This document shows positions 60,789 through 64,000 of a DNA stretch of 64,000 nt, piece by piece (positions within the stretch are counted from its first letter, which is position 1; every line of letters begins with the position of its first letter). This DNA comes from Pontederia crassipes (Eukaryota > Streptophyta > Magnoliopsida > Commelinales > Pontederiaceae): assembly GCA_030549335.1 (NCBI GenBank), contig CM060194.1, forward strand, positions 40,193,171-40,257,170, in the 5' to 3' direction. The position numbers and the translations under genes were made by a program. The notes beneath the pieces are model-generated. The model saw nothing but the letters and a program-made list of their open reading frames with translations. It was not told where the DNA came from and did not search any database.

Positions 60789-63677
60789 TCAAATAAAAGA
60801 ATAACCAAATCTTCGATCTCTGGTGAAGAAGGGATGTCGAAGCGCTTCTCGTGCTTTCAGACGCTCAGCCGGCTCATAACAAAGGAGCCCTTGGAGAAGA
60901 TCAATTAGATCTCCAGCAGAATGATCAACATGCTGCATTACCAAATTCTGCAAAAAAATATCAAGTTGTATTTATGGGAAGATACAGTTAACGAAATAAT
61001 GGGAATTCCTTTCCAGAAGAGGAAAGGATAAAGGTGGGAGTCATTGGTGAAGATCCATAATGCTTTTACTCAATAACAAGTAGAAGCATCGTCATAATTC
61101 ACTACCTGGAGCCGAGGCAATTTCCAAACTGCACGAATGCTTTCCCTTGAGGTGGCACCTTCTGGCCAGTCCAACCGTAATCCACGCCTGAAGTACTTCT
61201 CAGAACGTCGGCTGCAAAAGAATTCTAATTAGTCTGGTCAGTAGACCGAATCTATATTCGATCAATTCGAAAACTATGGAGATCTGTTACTTACTCAGCC
61301 CTAGTAACCATATGCTGTGGTAATGGGCCTAAGACCCTCTCCATCATCGCCAGATGTTCCAAGTTTTCATGTGTCTGAAAAAGTGCCTCCCCCTGCTTAC
61401 AGGAAAACATGAATATTTTTTATAATCACAAGATGTATCCTGTGATACAATATTCGACATGTTATCTTTGCATTGCTTTATAAAGTCAGTCAATCGGATT
61501 TTACAAGATGGCCCAATAGAGTTTGAAATATCAATATCAATATGGGACGTGAAGTTCATGAAAGTTAATAAGAACAAAATTAACAGATCGCAAGGAGCAT
61601 TCTGAAATTACAGATTTCCAAGATTGCAGATTATACTATAAATAATAATAAAAACTATCAGAAAGAATTATCTCACCGAGCAAAGCTCTACAAGGATGCA
61701 ACCGACACTCCACAAATCACAAGGATAATTCCATCCAAGTCCTTGCAAAATAGACAAGTTAGTCTACTAAGAAGAAAGCATTGGAGGATAAAGAGTTGAA
61801 GACCTCAAAAAAAAAAACATTCATAAAATAATTTGTCTTTACCAAGAATAACTTCAGGTGCACGATAATGCCTTGTTGAAACCACATAATTGTGGTCCTG
61901 ATGTTCGAATGTTGTGCTTCCAAAGTCTATCAGCTTAATAGCACTAGATTTTGGCAGATTTTTTAAACATGCTACATCTTTAGATGATCGTAGTTGAAGC
62001 TTCATCAGTAGAAAGAGAAGCAAAATTTAGTATTAGCAAAGATGAGTTTTTACAATAACAAGATAATTTTGATATAAAACAAAAAGTAACATCTATTCCT
62101 CTCTTTTGTCAGAAGGATATCTTACAGAGGTTAGTTAATTTTCACTGCAAAAATCAGTATCCACGGCTAGGAACAAAAACTTACTTTATTATCAGGGACC
62201 CTGATATACTCTGATGAGACAAGAAGAATATTTTCAGGCTTCAGATCAGTGTGGATAAGCCGCAGGTCATGCATAACTATTATGCAACAACATAAACCAA
62301 ACCATGACGGATTAAGCAGCATTCATATATTTAATGTAAACACATAAGGAAAGTAGACATTTTAGTATTTCAAAACATATATATCAAGTTTTAAATGCCT
62401 TATAGTTGAAGAATGGGCCTCTAGTTTGATCAGGAAAACCACTGAAAACAACTAATCACAAGATCAATTATCTAACTCAAATTCAATGGTGTGAAAAATG
62501 TTCAAAGAAGTCACTCACATGCCACCGACTCAAGAAGTTGTCTAGCAAGCTCCCGGACAAGATCAATTGGAAATGAACGGTAGCTGTTTTTCTTTAGAAA
62601 ATCATATAAGCTGGGTCCAAGCTTCTCAAAGACCTGTATGAACCAAGATCCATCAAGTGTTATGAAACCATGAAACTGAATGAATGTAAATAAACTAATT
62701 AAAAAACATATGTACTTACTATACATATATGATTACGATAGTCAAACCAATTCCGTATTTGCACACAACTGCAGGGATGAAACCACTTGTACTGATATAG
62801 CTTAAATTCCTAAATCTAAAATATGCAACAAAGTAAAAAAATATATACGGTTGACCTACCGGCTGCCACTTTTATCAGCTTCTGCAAGCCTCTGGAGCAC
62901 ATCAATTTCAATCATTGCAGCTTCACGATATTTTTGGAGCGACCGGACAATTTTGATAGCAACTGTTTCCTTAATTTCTAAATCCCAACATTCCAACACT
63001 TGTCCAAAGGTTCCTGCAGTATCGGCATTGCAAAGCACCTTATGAACAAGGAAGGACATTCGAATGATCTAATAAATTAAGATTCTTTCCAGACATATTG
63101 TCCATGGTAAATTTCTTGCTAGCGAACAAATAGAATTCTTAATTCCTAAAATAATATTTGAAATTGTTAAAGCATATAACAACTGGAAGATTGTTGAATA
63201 AATGAAAGTTATTGCAAACAAGTTTATAGCACCCATGCATCAGGAAAGGCCTCACCTTCACCCATCTTGCTCAGGATCCTATCTGCATGAGTAAAAAAAG
63301 ATAGAATTAATATGAATGACCAGACAGTGCATCGACTATAGTTGGATGAAAGCTCATCTCAAAACTAACTAAACAAAGTATATATGCTAATATCAAGATA
63401 TTTTGTTAGAAAATAGCTTTGGACAAAAAATAGCATTACATTATCATAAAACTAGTTTCCACCATTAATAATGCACTGTGAGTAATAAGATAATGCACAA
63501 CTTACATCGTGGTGTCAGATTCTCTCCCATTTCAAAAACATAGTGACCATCTTTGTCATCTGCCCTCCATGGAGGTGATGGATTGCGTGGGATTCCGGTG
63601 TAATAGAAAGAGTGTAAGTAATGATTCGTGAAAGCTCCATTCAGACCCTCCTGCCTACAATACAGTGGAGGAAGAAT
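60789..63677 (-). CDS. AFC1: LAMMER (CLK-type) dual-specificity kinase, AFC1-like; first exon outside window
   Basis: Nuclear kinase that phosphorylates SR splicing factors. Visible exons (minus): 63677-63506, 63282-63256, 63013-62860, 62768-62720, 62633-62519, 62276-62185, 61999-61843, 61741-61677, 61392-61295, 61211-61106, 60947-60789. They total 1,194 bp, 397 aa plus stop, in one continuous frame. Order: linker [30 protein letters not shown], glycine loop MGEGTFGQV, VAIKI lysine, [17 protein letters not shown], catalytic loop HTDLKPEN (T instead of R, usual for LAMMER kinases), [29 protein letters not shown], and the LAMMER signature [14 protein letters not shown]. The [20 protein letters not shown] stretch fits AFC1 better than AFC2/AFC3. 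The basic N-terminus normally holding the nuclear signal (about 60-80 aa) must lie past 64,000. No defects seen. Confidence 0.93.
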
Positions 63678-64000
63678 CTACAGATACAAAAACCATTCAT
63701 TTTCGTTAGAACTTCTTGACAATTCTAGGTATGTGCACAGTTGGGAAACTAAATTCCATCTCCCTTTCAGTTGGATCAATTATGAAACCCTAAAAAGTAG
63801 GCAAGGATGACAACATTGTGCAAGATTCTTTAGTAATAACAGCATGACAAACATCAGATCTTAACATACATCCAGCAGCATCAAAGCAATTCTTCCTCAG
63901 CCAGAACCCATTCCCGCCTGATCGTGCAAAATTACACAAGCCAGTGCATAAAACCCCTTAATTTTTTATATATTCGCAAATCAACATAATAAAAGTTCGA
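63678..64000 (-). other. Intron of the AFC1-like kinase (5' part of gene off the edge)
   Basis: No match to the expected N-terminal exon (RPRKRPR-type basic segment) in this stretch, so it is read as intron sequence upstream of the acceptor at 63,678. Confidence 0.6.

Overview
This window is nuclear DNA of a flowering plant. The evidence is intron-rich genes with GT-AG splice sites, AT-rich intergenic DNA, and dense nested LTR retrotransposons, LINEs, CACTA elements and MITEs. The three intact genes resemble angiosperm SULTR4, MTP11 and AFC1. I lean towards a monocot, but only weakly, and cannot name the species.

Left part, about 1-34,300: transposable-element territory with no host gene I can support. 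It starts with the end of a Copia element (gag remnant, iMet primer site, LTR at 1-812) and two LINE relics (1.7-7.3 kb), one interrupted by a MITE. Then comes a four-level nest. A second LINE (pieces at 7.3-7.66 kb and 17.5-19.1 kb) is split by a SIRE-like solo LTR (7,669-17,502, target duplication TTGAT). That LTR is split by a gag-only LTR retrotransposon on the minus strand (7,967-16,613, LTRs of about 2.5 kb, tRNA-Asp primer site, no pol). From 20 to 33 kb there are palindromic CACTA-type repeats, two related AT-rich tandem arrays, and a 7.2 kb CACTA element (23,372-30,618) with dead TNP2 and TNPA-like genes, itself inside an older Athila-like LTR. Long CT/TA microsatellites close this part at 34.3 kb.

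Right part, about 34,300-64,000: gene territory. A broken C-terminal half of an organic cation/carnitine transporter gene lies at 35.1-35.9 kb (plus strand). Three intact-looking genes follow, all on the minus strand: a SULTR4-type vacuolar sulfate exporter (38,765-46,505, 17 exons, reading frame closes at 721 or 688 aa), an MTP11-type Mn-CDF transporter (48,932-51,935, 6 exons, 400 aa), and an AFC1-type LAMMER kinase (60,789-63,677, 11 exons visible, first exon beyond the right edge). Small elements lie between and within them: a SINE-like tail in a SULTR4 intron, a MULE-like element with a 10-bp target duplication carrying a tRNA-like promoter, a second small element with a 10-bp direct repeat, and a probable gypsy LTR.

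The three intact genes have no evident joint function beyond ordinary cell physiology: vacuolar sulfate release, Golgi/endomembrane Mn2+ handling and splicing-factor phosphorylation. I found no new gene system. The most unusual structures are the gag-only element with its dispersed AATGATAACTT motif, the nesting record, the tRNA-like promoter in the MULE-like element, and the paired AT-rich arrays. Exon coordinates were derived by reading splice sites and matching remembered family sequences, so single-base errors are possible.
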